The translations under genes were made by a program, and so were the position numbers. Shown here piece by piece: positions 17,428 through 24,202 of a stretch of DNA of 24,202 nucleotides (position 1 is its first letter; every line of letters starts with the position of its first letter). The notes beneath the pieces were generated by a model. That model was not told where the DNA came from. It did not search any database and saw only the letters and a program-made list of their open reading frames with translations. The stretch is from Stramenopiles sp. TOSAG23-2 (Eukaryota; Sar), in assembly GCA_900128395.1 (NCBI GenBank), contig LT649469.1, positions 1 to 24,202 of the forward strand, in the 5' to 3' direction.

Positions 17428-19488
17428 CTATAATAGTTCTATCTGCATCCATTCCACTTGTTGATACCCGTTTGATCCATCTTTTTTATATTGTTCTATA
17501 GCTTTTAATTGTGATTTCATATTAGAACTAAGTTGATTATTACGTAGGAACAATCTCTTTAATGTATTGTTTGTTTTTAATCCATCAATAATACTTTGTA
17601 TTCCACTATCATCAGTAATATTATTATTATCTAGGTACAATCTCGTTAATGTGTTGTTTGTTTTTAATCCTTCACCAATACTTTGTACATCAGTAATATT
17701 ATTATAAGGTAGGTACAATACCTTTAATGTCTTGTTTGTTTTTAATATCACACCAATAGCTAATGCATCCATATCCGTGAGATTCTTTCCTTTATTGTTT
17801 GTTTTTAATCCTTCACCAATACTTTGTACATCAGTAATATTATTATAATCTAGGCCCAATCTCGTTAAATAATTTTTGTTTGTTTTTAATCCTTCACCAA
17901 TACTTTGTACATCAGTAATATTATTATTACCCAGGCGCAATATCGTTAATATATTGTTTGTTTTTAACAATTCACCAATAGCTATTGCATCCTCATCCGT
18001 GAGATTCTTTCCACTCAAATCCACTTCCGTTTTACTACTATTCCAAAACGACCCAGTCCCATTAATTTTTTTGTCCCATTTAATATATACAGCACTTTTT
18101 TTCTTCAATTCATCAACATGTTCTTCTTTCAACTTTCCTACTATTTCAACATTATCTAAGAACGAATCAGTAGTCGTCGTTGCCGTTGTATCTTCTTCCC
18201 ATTTAATATATACAGCACTTTTTTTCTTCAATTCATCAACATGTTCTTCTTTCAACTTTCCTACTATTTCAACATTATCTAAGAACGAATCAGTAGTCGT
18301 CGTTGCCGTTGTATCTTCTGTATCTGTACCATTAATACGTTGTATTTCTTTCTCTTCTTCTTGTTTTATAGAAGATTTCACTGGATATGCCGATACACCC
18401 ATAGTTTGTTTTGTTGAATCAGGATAATCTGAATGATCAAATACTACTGTTGTTGCTATTGGTTTCTTTTTTTGCTTAACATTATTATTTGTAATAATGC
18501 TCTTTATGTTTCTATCATTATTAACATAATTATCAATACCCCCATTCGGTTTCTTTTCATTATTCATATTGTTATTATTAATATTTTTGCTATCTATGAC
18601 ATTATTGTTATTGCTCTTAGTTTTCATATTTTCAATCTTATCATCATTATTAGCATCTCTTATCGGCACAACTAGTTCACGCCCTTCATCTTCCTTTTTC
18701 AAACTCTCATCATCTTTAAATGTCGTATCTGTAATAGTACTATGAAAATAACCATCTTTCACAGGTTCATTTACAATTATTAAACAATCTTTTGCACGTG
18801 TCATGGCACGATACAATGTCGTTTTATCTTTATTATGCTGCGTACGCAATTCATTAATTTTTACACCAAAACCAACCACAATAGCTACATCATATTCTAA
18901 ACCATCTTGATTTGAAATGGTATCCACCACCATTTCCACTGATTTATGTTCTTCCAATTGTGGAAATTTTCCAAACATCTCCTCAGCACTAAATAGTTCA
19001 AATTTAACGTTACTTTTGCTTTTTGCAATTATTGCATTTAATTTCCTTTGTAAACGGGTTTTGAAATCATCTTTTTTAAAATTAGTGTCATTACTAGGAA
19101 TAATAATAGAAACACGATGATCTAAATCCACCAAAAATCCAAAATCATTTGCCTTTCGATTTTTTGCATATTTGATTGCCTCTATTGTTGCAAGAACATA
19201 TGCATTTAAAATCGTATCATTTTTTTGAACATCCACCATAAACATTTTCACCGCTTCACCAAATGGTTTGGTTTTACATGTTGGTGTTTGCTCCGTGTGT
19301 TTAAATAGATGTGATGCTAAAGTAATTCGTTGCGTTGATCGTACGACATCATTTAATTCTATATTGTAAATATTTTCCATTGTTTGATCGTCATCTTCTT
19401 CTTCCTCGGCAGCTGCTTCAGCTAATTTCTCTCTTATATTATTCATATTCGATGGATCTTGAGACGGATCTGTAAGTATCGACATCAT
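17428..19488 (-). CDS. SF1 helicase-LRR protein, C-terminal part (separate frame)
   Basis: 686 codons in a frame different from the N-terminal part; the two overlap at 19439-19488. It opens by re-reading a duplicated copy of helicase motif III (ILTDPSQDPSN), then carries the second RecA-like domain. SNQDGLEYDVAIVVG (around residue 196) is motif V, and LYRAMTRAKDCLIIV (residues 225-239, R231 as arginine finger) is motif VI of UvrD-like helicases. A long Asn/Lys/Thr-rich linker follows, with a 41-residue duplication. At about residues 486-663 are ribonuclease-inhibitor-type leucine-rich repeats (NNNITDVQSIGEGLKTN pattern, about five to six units, one degenerate). TAG stop. It is probably the rest of the protein at 19439-20620, displaced by a 136-bp tandem duplication. 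The annotated ATG is unlikely to be a natural start. Confidence 0.75.
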   Translation of the reverse strand: MMSILTDPSQDPSNMNNIREKLAEAAAEEEEDDDQTMENIYNIELNDVVRSTQRITLASHLFKHTEQTPTCKTKPFGEAVKMFMVDVQKNDTILNAYVLATIEAIKYAKNRKANDFGFLVDLDHRVSIIIPSNDTNFKKDDFKTRLQRKLNAIIAKSKSNVKFELFSAEEMFGKFPQLEEHKSVEMVVDTISNQDGLEYDVAIVVGFGVKINELRTQHNKDKTTLYRAMTRAKDCLIIVNEPVKDGYFHSTITDTTFKDDESLKKEDEGRELVVPIRDANNDDKIENMKTKSNNNNVIDSKNINNNNMNNEKKPNGGIDNYVNNDRNIKSIITNNNVKQKKKPIATTVVFDHSDYPDSTKQTMGVSAYPVKSSIKQEEEKEIQRINGTDTEDTTATTTTDSFLDNVEIVGKLKEEHVDELKKKSAVYIKWEEDTTATTTTDSFLDNVEIVGKLKEEHVDELKKKSAVYIKWDKKINGTGSFWNSSKTEVDLSGKNLTDEDAIAIGELLKTNNILTILRLGNNNITDVQSIGEGLKTNKNYLTRLGLDYNNITDVQSIGEGLKTNNKGKNLTDMDALAIGVILKTNKTLKVLYLPYNNITDVQSIGEGLKTNNTLTRLYLDNNNITDDSGIQSIIDGLKTNNTLKRLFLRNNQLSSNMKSQLKAIEQYKKDGSNGYQQVEWMQIELL
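17500..18030 (-). repeat. Leucine-rich repeat array of the helicase gene
   Basis: Repeats of about 25-29 residues share LxxLxLxxNNITDVQSIGEG followed by LKTN, the ribonuclease-inhibitor/NLR type of LRR. Near-identical DNA for ITDVQSIGEGLKTN recurs four times, showing recent unit copying. One unit is shortened and joins directly to KGKNLTDMDALAIG, a second copy of the cap-like KNLTDEDAIAIGELLKTN segment. Confidence 0.85.
18075..18320 (-). repeat. Tandem 123-bp in-frame duplication in the helicase linker
   Basis: Two near-identical 123-bp units (18075-18197 and 18198-18320) each encode 41 residues including DSFLDNVEIVGKLKEEHVDE and SAVYIKW. The frame is kept. The unit sits between the helicase core and the LRRs; its function is unknown. 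Confidence 0.95.
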
Positions 19489-19916
19489 TTAATTCTATAT
19501 TGTAAATATTTTCCATTGTTTGATCGTCATCTTCGTCTTCCTCGGCAGCTGCTTCAGCTAATTTCTCTCTTATGTTTACATTCTCTGAACGGTCAATTTC
19601 TGCCAATAATTCACTAATATCATCTTCTTCTTCCTCATTTAATTCTATATTGTAAATATTTTCCATTGTTTGATCGTCATCTTCTTCTTCCTCGGCAGCT
19701 GCTTCAGCTAATTTCTCTCTTATGTTTACATTCTCTGAACGGTCAATTTCTGCCAATAATTCACTAATATCATCTTCTTCTTCCTCATTTAATTCTATAT
19801 TGTAAATATTTTCCATTGTTTGATCGTCATCTTCTTCTTCCTCGGCAGCTGCTTCAGCTAATTTCTCTCTTATATTATTCATATTCGATGGATCTTGAGA
19901 CGGATCTGTAAGTATA
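19345..19916 (-). repeat. Four-copy acidic repeat after helicase motif III (150, 150 and 136 bp)
   Basis: A segment encoding NIREKLAEAAAEEEEDDDQ plus TMENIYNIELN occurs four times; its shared plus-strand block starts at 19351, 19487, 19637 and 19787. The three upstream units in coding order are 150 bp apart (50 codons, in frame). The last is only 136 bp from its neighbour, carries a second copy of the motif III coding sequence, and shifts the frame. The cluster is very acidic and interrupts the helicase core between its two RecA-like domains. Confidence 0.95.
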
Positions 19917-20620
19917 ATTCGTTTTTTTGCCTTATAAAAAAAATCTCGACATATTTGTTTCCATTCTTTATTCTTTTCATGTATAATATGATGTGCTTCA
20001 TCAACAACTATTAAATTATATTCATCTACACGGTCTGTATCTTGAATTTGATCAAAATGTAAATATACCGGCTGATCGTCGGAATCTTGTTTTAATATAC
20101 CTTGATGTGCTTTATATCCTGTATTTTCAGTACAAAAATGTATACAATTTAAAATATATTGAGGATTATATTTCGTTGCATCATCTTCTTTTGTCTCATC
20201 ATCACTTTTATCTTCTTCTTTTGTATTTATAATACGAATTAAAATCCATCTAGCTAAAAATTTTGCAAATCCATTTTTTGTACAAACAAACAATATTTTC
20301 GTCTTTGAATTGTGTTTAATTTCTTTTGTAATAAAATCTAATGCTAAATATGTTTTACCTGAACCAGCTGGACCGTGAATATGAATATTGTTAATTTTGT
20401 TGTCGTTGTTATATTTGTTATAATATTCATCTAGTTTTTTTCGCTGATCAGGTGTGAGAGTATCGTTTGCTAGTCTACCTTCTTCGCATATCTTTCTTAA
20501 CGTATTCAATAATTGTCTTCGTTCCGGTAGACAATTGATGTTGATATTCTTGCATCCTATCTTTGTAGCAATTTTTTGAACATCGCCTATTTGCATCATA
20601 TTATTTAATGCTTCTATCAT
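19439..20620 (-). CDS. SF1 helicase-LRR protein, N-terminal part
   Basis: 393 codons. Residues 1-65 form a helical domain nearly identical to sequence just upstream (see 20449-20750). GPAGSGKT (residues 83-90, K89) is Walker A, and LIVVDEAHH (D207, E208) is Walker B. ILTDPSQD (D239-D243) fits motif III of UvrD/Schlafen/DUF2075-type superfamily 1 helicases. The first RecA-like domain is followed by the acidic repeat, after which the frame runs into about 16 non-homologous residues and a TAA at 19439. The rest of the helicase lies in another frame at 17428-19488. Coding-like sequence (NLENLNN) extends a few codons above this ATG with no upstream ATG, so the true start is uncertain. A nucleic-acid motor is known for the family; an immune-sensor role is inference. 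Confidence 0.8.
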   Translation of the reverse strand: MIEALNNMMQIGDVQKIATKIGCKNININCLPERRQLLNTLRKICEEGRLANDTLTPDQRKKLDEYYNKYNNDNKINNIHIHGPAGSGKTYLALDFITKEIKHNSKTKILFVCTKNGFAKFLARWILIRIINTKEEDKSDDETKEDDATKYNPQYILNCIHFCTENTGYKAHQGILKQDSDDQPVYLHFDQIQDTDRVDEYNLIVVDEAHHIIHEKNKEWKQICRDFFYKAKKRIILTDPSQDPSNMNNIREKLAEAAAEEEEDDDQTMENIYNIELNEEEEDDISELLAEIDRSENVNIREKLAEAAAEEEEDDDQTMENIYNIELNEEEEDDISELLAEIDRSENVNIREKLAEAAAEEDEDDDQTMENIYNIELNDVDTYRSVSRSIEYE

Positions 20621-20750
20621 ATTGTTAAGATTTTCTAGATTCCAGGTGTGAGAGTATCGTTTGCTAGTCTACCTTCTTCGCATATCTTTCTTAACGTGTT
20701 CAATAATTGTCTTTGATCCGGTAGACAATTGATGTTGATATTCTTGCATT
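20449..20750 (-). repeat. 108-bp near-identical direct repeat shared by helicase N-terminus and TIR-gene 3' end
   Basis: 20449-20556 (inside the helicase gene) and 20643-20750 (in the displaced 3' end of the TIR gene) are 194 bp apart and differ at only a few positions. Both encode CKNININCLP, two to three variable residues, then RQLLNTLRKICEEGRLANDT. Flanking protein similarity continues more weakly upstream (QEIVTMI versus QKIATKI), so a whole helical domain is shared, with its downstream half recently homogenised or duplicated. Confidence 0.9.
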
Positions 20751-20903
20751 CTGGTATCATTGTGACAATTTCTTGTAGGTATCCGGGTCGCAGCGTGCGT
20801 ATTTTTTCTCTAAGATGATTCAGATTTTGTGGGTTATTTGTGACATACGTTTGAACAAAATTATAGAAAATTGCTGGGGTATGTTTTATTTCAGCATTAC
20901 AGG
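20635..20903 (-). pseudogene. Displaced original 3' end of the TIR gene
   Basis: On the minus strand an 87-codon open stretch begins at the Asn codon at 20898, repeats the C-terminal segment of the TIR protein (NAEIKHTPAIF onward), and continues past the duplication into LQEIVTMIPECKNININCLP and the helical domain. It ends at TAG (20637-20635). Because the preceding 140-bp copy is not a multiple of three, the TIR frame stops at 20886 and never enters this stretch in frame. This is most likely the ancestral C-terminus of the TIR protein, now cut off. Confidence 0.7.
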
Positions 20904-21043
20904 GACAATTTCTTGTAGGTATCCGGGTCGCAGCGTGCGTATTTTTTCTCTAAGATGATTCAGATTTTGTGGGTTATTTGTGACATACGTTTGAACAAAA
21001 TTATAGAAAATTGCTGGGGTATGTTTTATTTCAGCATTACTGG
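20764..21043 (-). repeat. 140-bp tandem duplication that truncates the TIR gene
   Basis: 20764-20903 and 20904-21043 are direct copies that look identical except at their ends. The length is not divisible by three. Reading from the TIR gene, the first copy gives the normal C-terminal residues to LQEIV, then the frame shifts in the second copy to PVMLK and a stop. Lack of divergence implies a very recent event or an assembly artefact. Confidence 0.95.
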
Positions 21044-23170
21044 GATTATTATTATTATTATTATTATCATTATTATTATTATTTTGTGGTTTTGCGCGTA
21101 ATATTTCTTCTTCCACTTCTTTTGGTACCAACGCTGCATTGCTTTTTATATTTGTTTGTAAAAGTGGGATAATTTTTGTTTTCATTTTTTTTCTTATTTC
21201 TTGCATTTTATTAATAGCAGAACCACCCGATAATTGCTCAATTATTTCGTCAATGTTTACATTTAAAACACGCGGGTTGTCACGATCTACTTTCATAAAT
21301 GATATATCACCAAGAAATTTAAATTCATCTGGAGCCAATGACATTAATTCTCCAATTTTCTGTTGATCATTTCTTCGAACAACAGGTTGAATCGGTATAC
21401 CAGCTTCTTTTGCCCATCTTAATTCTTCGCGACAGTACCATCGATTAAAATATGCATTCTTTTCAGGTGGATCAGAAGGATTGTCTTCATTTACACAAGG
21501 GCCAGTTATGATAGCAAGAAATAATTTACACTTCTGAACTCCTTCTTGCATTGCTTCAGTTGCAGGATTGGGCATTTTAACATCTAACCATACAGTATAA
21601 CCTTTCGTAGTCAATTCATGGTACAGAGTGGCAGCAAGTGTAGTTGCCTGCCCACTGCGTCTCGAATGACCAATGAAAAAATCCCAATGTCCAGGATCAT
21701 TAAAAAATTTTGCACTTGTTGTTGATGACATGTCGCTAACATTATTCTGACGGTTTGTAAAAGTCTTCTTCCGTTTATCATTTGTAAACTTTACATTATT
21801 ATTATTATTATTCCGCTCGAAGCTTTGTTGTCGTGCAACCAATACTTTTCCCGCATCACCTGAATACTCGACTATCTGTTTCCCCGACCTTGTTTCTACC
21901 GTTTTTTTTATTGTTAATTTTCCCTTATTCTGTTGATATTGTTGTTGTTGCTCTAGTTCATCAACTCGACCATCTATCTTTACAACATCTTTTTCCAAGG
22001 CAATAATATTTTCCTCTAACTTGACATACTTTCCATAAATATTACAATAAAACGTTTTTAATCTTTTCAAATTTTCATTCATTTTTGTGGACAACTCTTT
22101 TTGATTACTGAATAGGTTCTGAATACTTCGAATTAATAATGCACGTATGGCATTGGAATTAACAACTAAACGTCTTCCTTTTTTAATCTGTTTTTGTCCA
22201 TCTTTATCTAAAATCGGAATTCCACTTTCATCTTTGATTACACGATCGTTCATATTTTCACGAGTTACGTTTATGCTCTGATCTTCATAGTGTATTAATG
22301 GAATTCGTAAGTTTTTACCTATTTCCCATAAATCTTCTGCAATATAACCTGCATCCAAATTGCCATTACTGATCCATTCGTAAATATGCAAGTTTAAGCC
22401 GGATACTTGTTCTAAAACGTCATCTGGAAATGGAGTATCTGTCTGTATTATTTTCAATTCAGAATCAGATAATACTTGTAATTGATCAACAATAGCTTGG
22501 GCAATATATGCATTATTTACATATATTGTATCAAAGTTATATGATAGGTTGCTATTAGTTATGTTTAAGTTTGCATTTGGGAATGAAACTATACCATTGT
22601 TGTTGATTCTTAAATTAGTGCCTGGAAAGTAGTTAGTTTCCTTATGGGCTTGATATACAATTAAGATTTGAAATTTTATATTTGATAAGGATATGCCATC
22701 ACGATCGTATACTTGAAAATTTACAGGTTTTTCCTGATCGAACTGGTCTTTAAAAAAAAAATGTTTTCGATTTCTTTGTCTTCCATTTCTTGTATTGTCA
22801 ATATGGCAAAAATTCAACGAGACATTGTTGTCAAGGGGAAGGTCGTACTGCGACGCCGTATTAAGTCCTCTACAGACAATGCTCCCATAAGGCACATTAT
22901 TATTATTATTATTATTAGAATCACTCAAACTCAATATACCATGTAGCTTAGGAACAATTCCGTTCCCTGTTGTATTTCCTCCTAGATTCCCTCGTAAAGC
23001 AAATATATTATATGTAGAATCACTTTCATCACAAATCAATGAGCATAGAGTTTGACGATCAACATTTGTAATTTTTATTTTTAAAACATATTCATTTTCC
23101 TGTTGTTGGGATTGTATATAACTTTCCTGCTGTCCCATACCGAATAAATCATCATCATATGAATTATCAA

Positions 23171-23203
<33 letters not shown>

Positions 23204-23207
23204 CCAT
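20886..23207 (-). CDS. S74-type chaperone/autoprotease - coiled coil - TIR domain protein
   Basis: 773 residues from MDNNNN, TAA stop. After an Asn run, residues about 40-235 are beta-rich and end in an Asn-rich segment like a fibre shaft. SDSELK at 247-252 begins an S74-type intramolecular chaperone domain, the self-cleaving trimerisation domain of phage tail spikes and animal/Dictyostelium MyRF. The Ser-Lys dyad (S247, K252) has the right spacing, and GYIAEDLWEI and RRLVVNSNAIRALLIRSIQ match later conserved parts. A coiled coil follows (about 360-420). The TIR domain is at about 505-660 (HWDFFIGHSRR, GYTVWLDV, RWYCREEL); E594 is four residues after W590, as for the NAD-cleaving Glu of SARM1. 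Role inferred: trimerisation-driven TIR activity. The C-terminus is cut by a 140-bp duplication. An in-frame ATG at 23273 would add 22 residues read from TA-rich DNA and is less likely. Confidence 0.85.
23169..23203 (-). repeat. Asn-coding triplet run at the N-terminus of the TIR protein
   Basis: A TTA/ATT microsatellite on the plus strand encodes a run of about ten Asn right after the start Met. Similar Asn runs occur near 22895-22920 and 21050-21085 in the same gene. Confidence 0.85.
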
Positions 23208-23327
23208 GATTATACATATATATATATATTTCTCAAATAAAAAAATAGAATAGAATGAATATAAATGAATCAAGATGTATATATGATATCATCTATTGAT
23301 ATTATATATATTATTAAGATTACCACA

Positions 23328-23571
23328 GATCAGATTTTAATATATATAGGCATAGATTTAGATTATATTATAGATTTTATATATTAGAATAATAATAAAA
23401 AATAATAATAATAAATAATTATTAAGAATTGCTTAACATAAATACATATGATCAGATTTTAATATATATAGGCATAGATTTAGATTATATTATAGATTTT
23501 ATATATTAGAATAATAATAAAAAATAATAATAATAAATAATTATTAAGAATTGCTTAACATAAATACATAT
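23328..23571. repeat. 122-bp perfect tandem duplication
   Basis: 23328-23449 and 23450-23571 read identically base for base as far as I can check. They are AT-rich, contain AAT/ATA triplet runs and encode nothing evident. Identity implies recent origin. Confidence 0.95.
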
Positions 23572-23670
23572 TATTATGGTATGGAGTGTATGAAGGTAAG
23601 CTGAGGCTCATGCAGAGATCATCAGCATCAGCAGCACATCATTTTTCTTTATTCTAGATTTAGATTGTTG

Positions 23671-23698
23671 GTCACGAGTCACGAGTCACGAGTCACGA
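23671..23698. repeat. Four tandem copies of a 7-mer
   Basis: GTCACGA is repeated four times head to tail at 23671, 23678, 23685 and 23692. It is GC-richer than its surroundings. No known function; simple slippage is the likely cause. Confidence 0.9.
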
Positions 23699-23811
23699 GG
23701 AGCAACAAAAACGTATCAATTTGTCCATTTTTTTCACAATAATTTCAATGATACAACTAGGACATGGAGTATGGAGTAGTATAATAAACTATTACTAAAT
23801 AAAGGCAAAAT

Positions 23812-24202
23812 AGTATAATGATTTCTCTCTGCTTTTTTCCAGACTTTTTTCTTCCTCCTGATATGTTTTGCTTATGTGCTTATTAATACCAGGCTTATAC
23901 CAGCTTTATTATCATTCCTGGAATTCAACAATTACCAGGTGCCCAACAGGGAATTAATATACATATTACTCTGGAAGAATGAGTATAATGATTTCTCTCT
24001 GCTTTTTTCCAGACTTTTTTCTTCCTCCTGATATGTTTTGCTTATGTGCTTATTAATACCTATTATAATACCAGGCTTATACCAGCTTATTATCATTTCA
24101 GCGCTATTTTTCTTTTTTTTTTCTTCCTTCTTCCCGGACGAATTCCTGGAATTCAACAATTACCAGGTGCCCAACAGGGAATTAATATACATATTACTCT
24201 GG
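23812..24202. repeat. Tandem duplication at the right edge, copies differing by indels
   Basis: Copy one (23812-23981) and copy two (23982 to at least 24202) share a start (AGTATAATGATTTCTCTCTG) and an end (GGAATTCAACAATTACCAGG onward). Copy two has about 10 bp and about 42 bp extra, the latter a pyrimidine-rich stretch. Open frames exist on both strands: on plus, 23992 to the edge (70 codons) ends in IPGIQQLPGAQQGINIHITL; on minus, 24159-23932 encodes a Lys/Glu-rich 75-residue peptide. I cannot decide whether either is a gene. Confidence 0.7.

Larger units (their letters stand above)
23274..23811. other. AT-rich region upstream of the TIR gene
   Basis: About 540 bp. It holds a 122-bp tandem duplication (23328-23571), four head-to-tail copies of GTCACGA (23671-23698) and otherwise low-complexity AT-rich DNA. 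The TIR gene promoter is expected near 23210-23330 but shows no named element. A GTAAGC donor-like sequence (about 23595) and a pyrimidine-rich CAG acceptor-like sequence (about 23842) could bound an intron of an unrecognised plus-strand gene; this is weak. Confidence 0.4.

Noticed and set aside
17876-18427. A 183-codon plus-strand open frame
   Set aside because: It lies opposite the helicase linker and LRR coding region; its repeat is just the antisense of the 123-bp duplication.
19439-19488. Programmed ribosomal frameshift joining the two helicase frames
   Set aside because: The frame change coincides exactly with a 136-bp tandem duplication junction, and I see no slippery site or clear stimulatory structure. 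Duplication explains it better.
19439-21043. Introns removing the duplicated segments
   Set aside because: No consistent GT-AG pair brackets the copies, and the duplicated DNA is itself conserved coding sequence (motif III, helical domain).
23208-23273. A 22-residue hydrophobic N-terminal extension of the TIR protein as a signal peptide
   Set aside because: The codons come from TA-repeat DNA like the neighbouring untranslated region, and the ATG at 23207 begins the Asn run typical of this genome. It cannot be excluded fully.
1-24202. Viral (giant virus or phage) origin of the window because of the S74 domain
   Set aside because: No capsid, polymerase or packaging genes occur, and the PH, LRR and multi-pass membrane proteins fit a cellular eukaryote. 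A viral fibre origin is considered only for the N-terminal part of the TIR protein.

Overview
The window looks like nuclear DNA of a unicellular eukaryote. It is AT-rich, with single reading frames of up to 9.5 kb and no convincing introns inside them. Proteins carry runs of Asn, Gln, Thr and Lys, starts sit in A-rich context, and there are no Shine-Dalgarno sites, operon-style overlaps, tRNAs or CRISPR arrays. The five main genes end at TAG, TGA, TGA, TAG and TAA, so the standard code is in use. The TIR type and a C-terminal VPxGxxPG motif recall stramenopile and haptophyte proteins, but I cannot place the organism firmly.

Layout. 205-9690 (+) is a giant coiled-coil protein with an N-terminal PH-like domain and one internal membrane span. 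9691-10594 is a spacer with a possible small minus-strand Cys-containing gene (9839-10141). 10595-15136 (+) is a protein with 11-residue amphipathic repeats, about seven membrane segments, a Gln-rich tail and a terminal VPxGxxPG module; its last codons and 3' flank are tandemly duplicated (15098-15787). Three genes then lie on the minus strand: a papain-like cysteine peptidase (15797-17038), a superfamily 1 helicase with C-terminal leucine-rich repeats split over two frames (17428-20620), and a protein joining an S74-type (MyRF/tail-spike) self-cleaving trimerisation domain to a TIR domain (20886-23207). The right end (23274-24202) is AT-rich, tandemly duplicated and largely unassigned.

Main discovery. 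In transcription order the minus-strand cluster reads S74 chaperone - coiled coil - TIR - helical domain X / domain X - SF1 helicase - LRR, followed by a peptidase. TIR, P-loop NTPase and LRR in that order parallel a plant TIR-NB-LRR immune receptor, with an SF1 helicase where the STAND NTPase would be. Domain X at the displaced C-terminus of the TIR gene and at the N-terminus of the helicase is nearly identical in DNA over about 108 bp, which ties the two genes together. The breaks between the pieces are tandem duplications of non-triplet length (136, 140 and 194 bp). They are therefore either recent inactivation of one very large gene, a split into two partner genes, or assembly errors. The 15-24 kb half is unusually dense in direct duplications of about 100-350 bp. 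The immune-like role is inference from domain content, not shown by the sequence.
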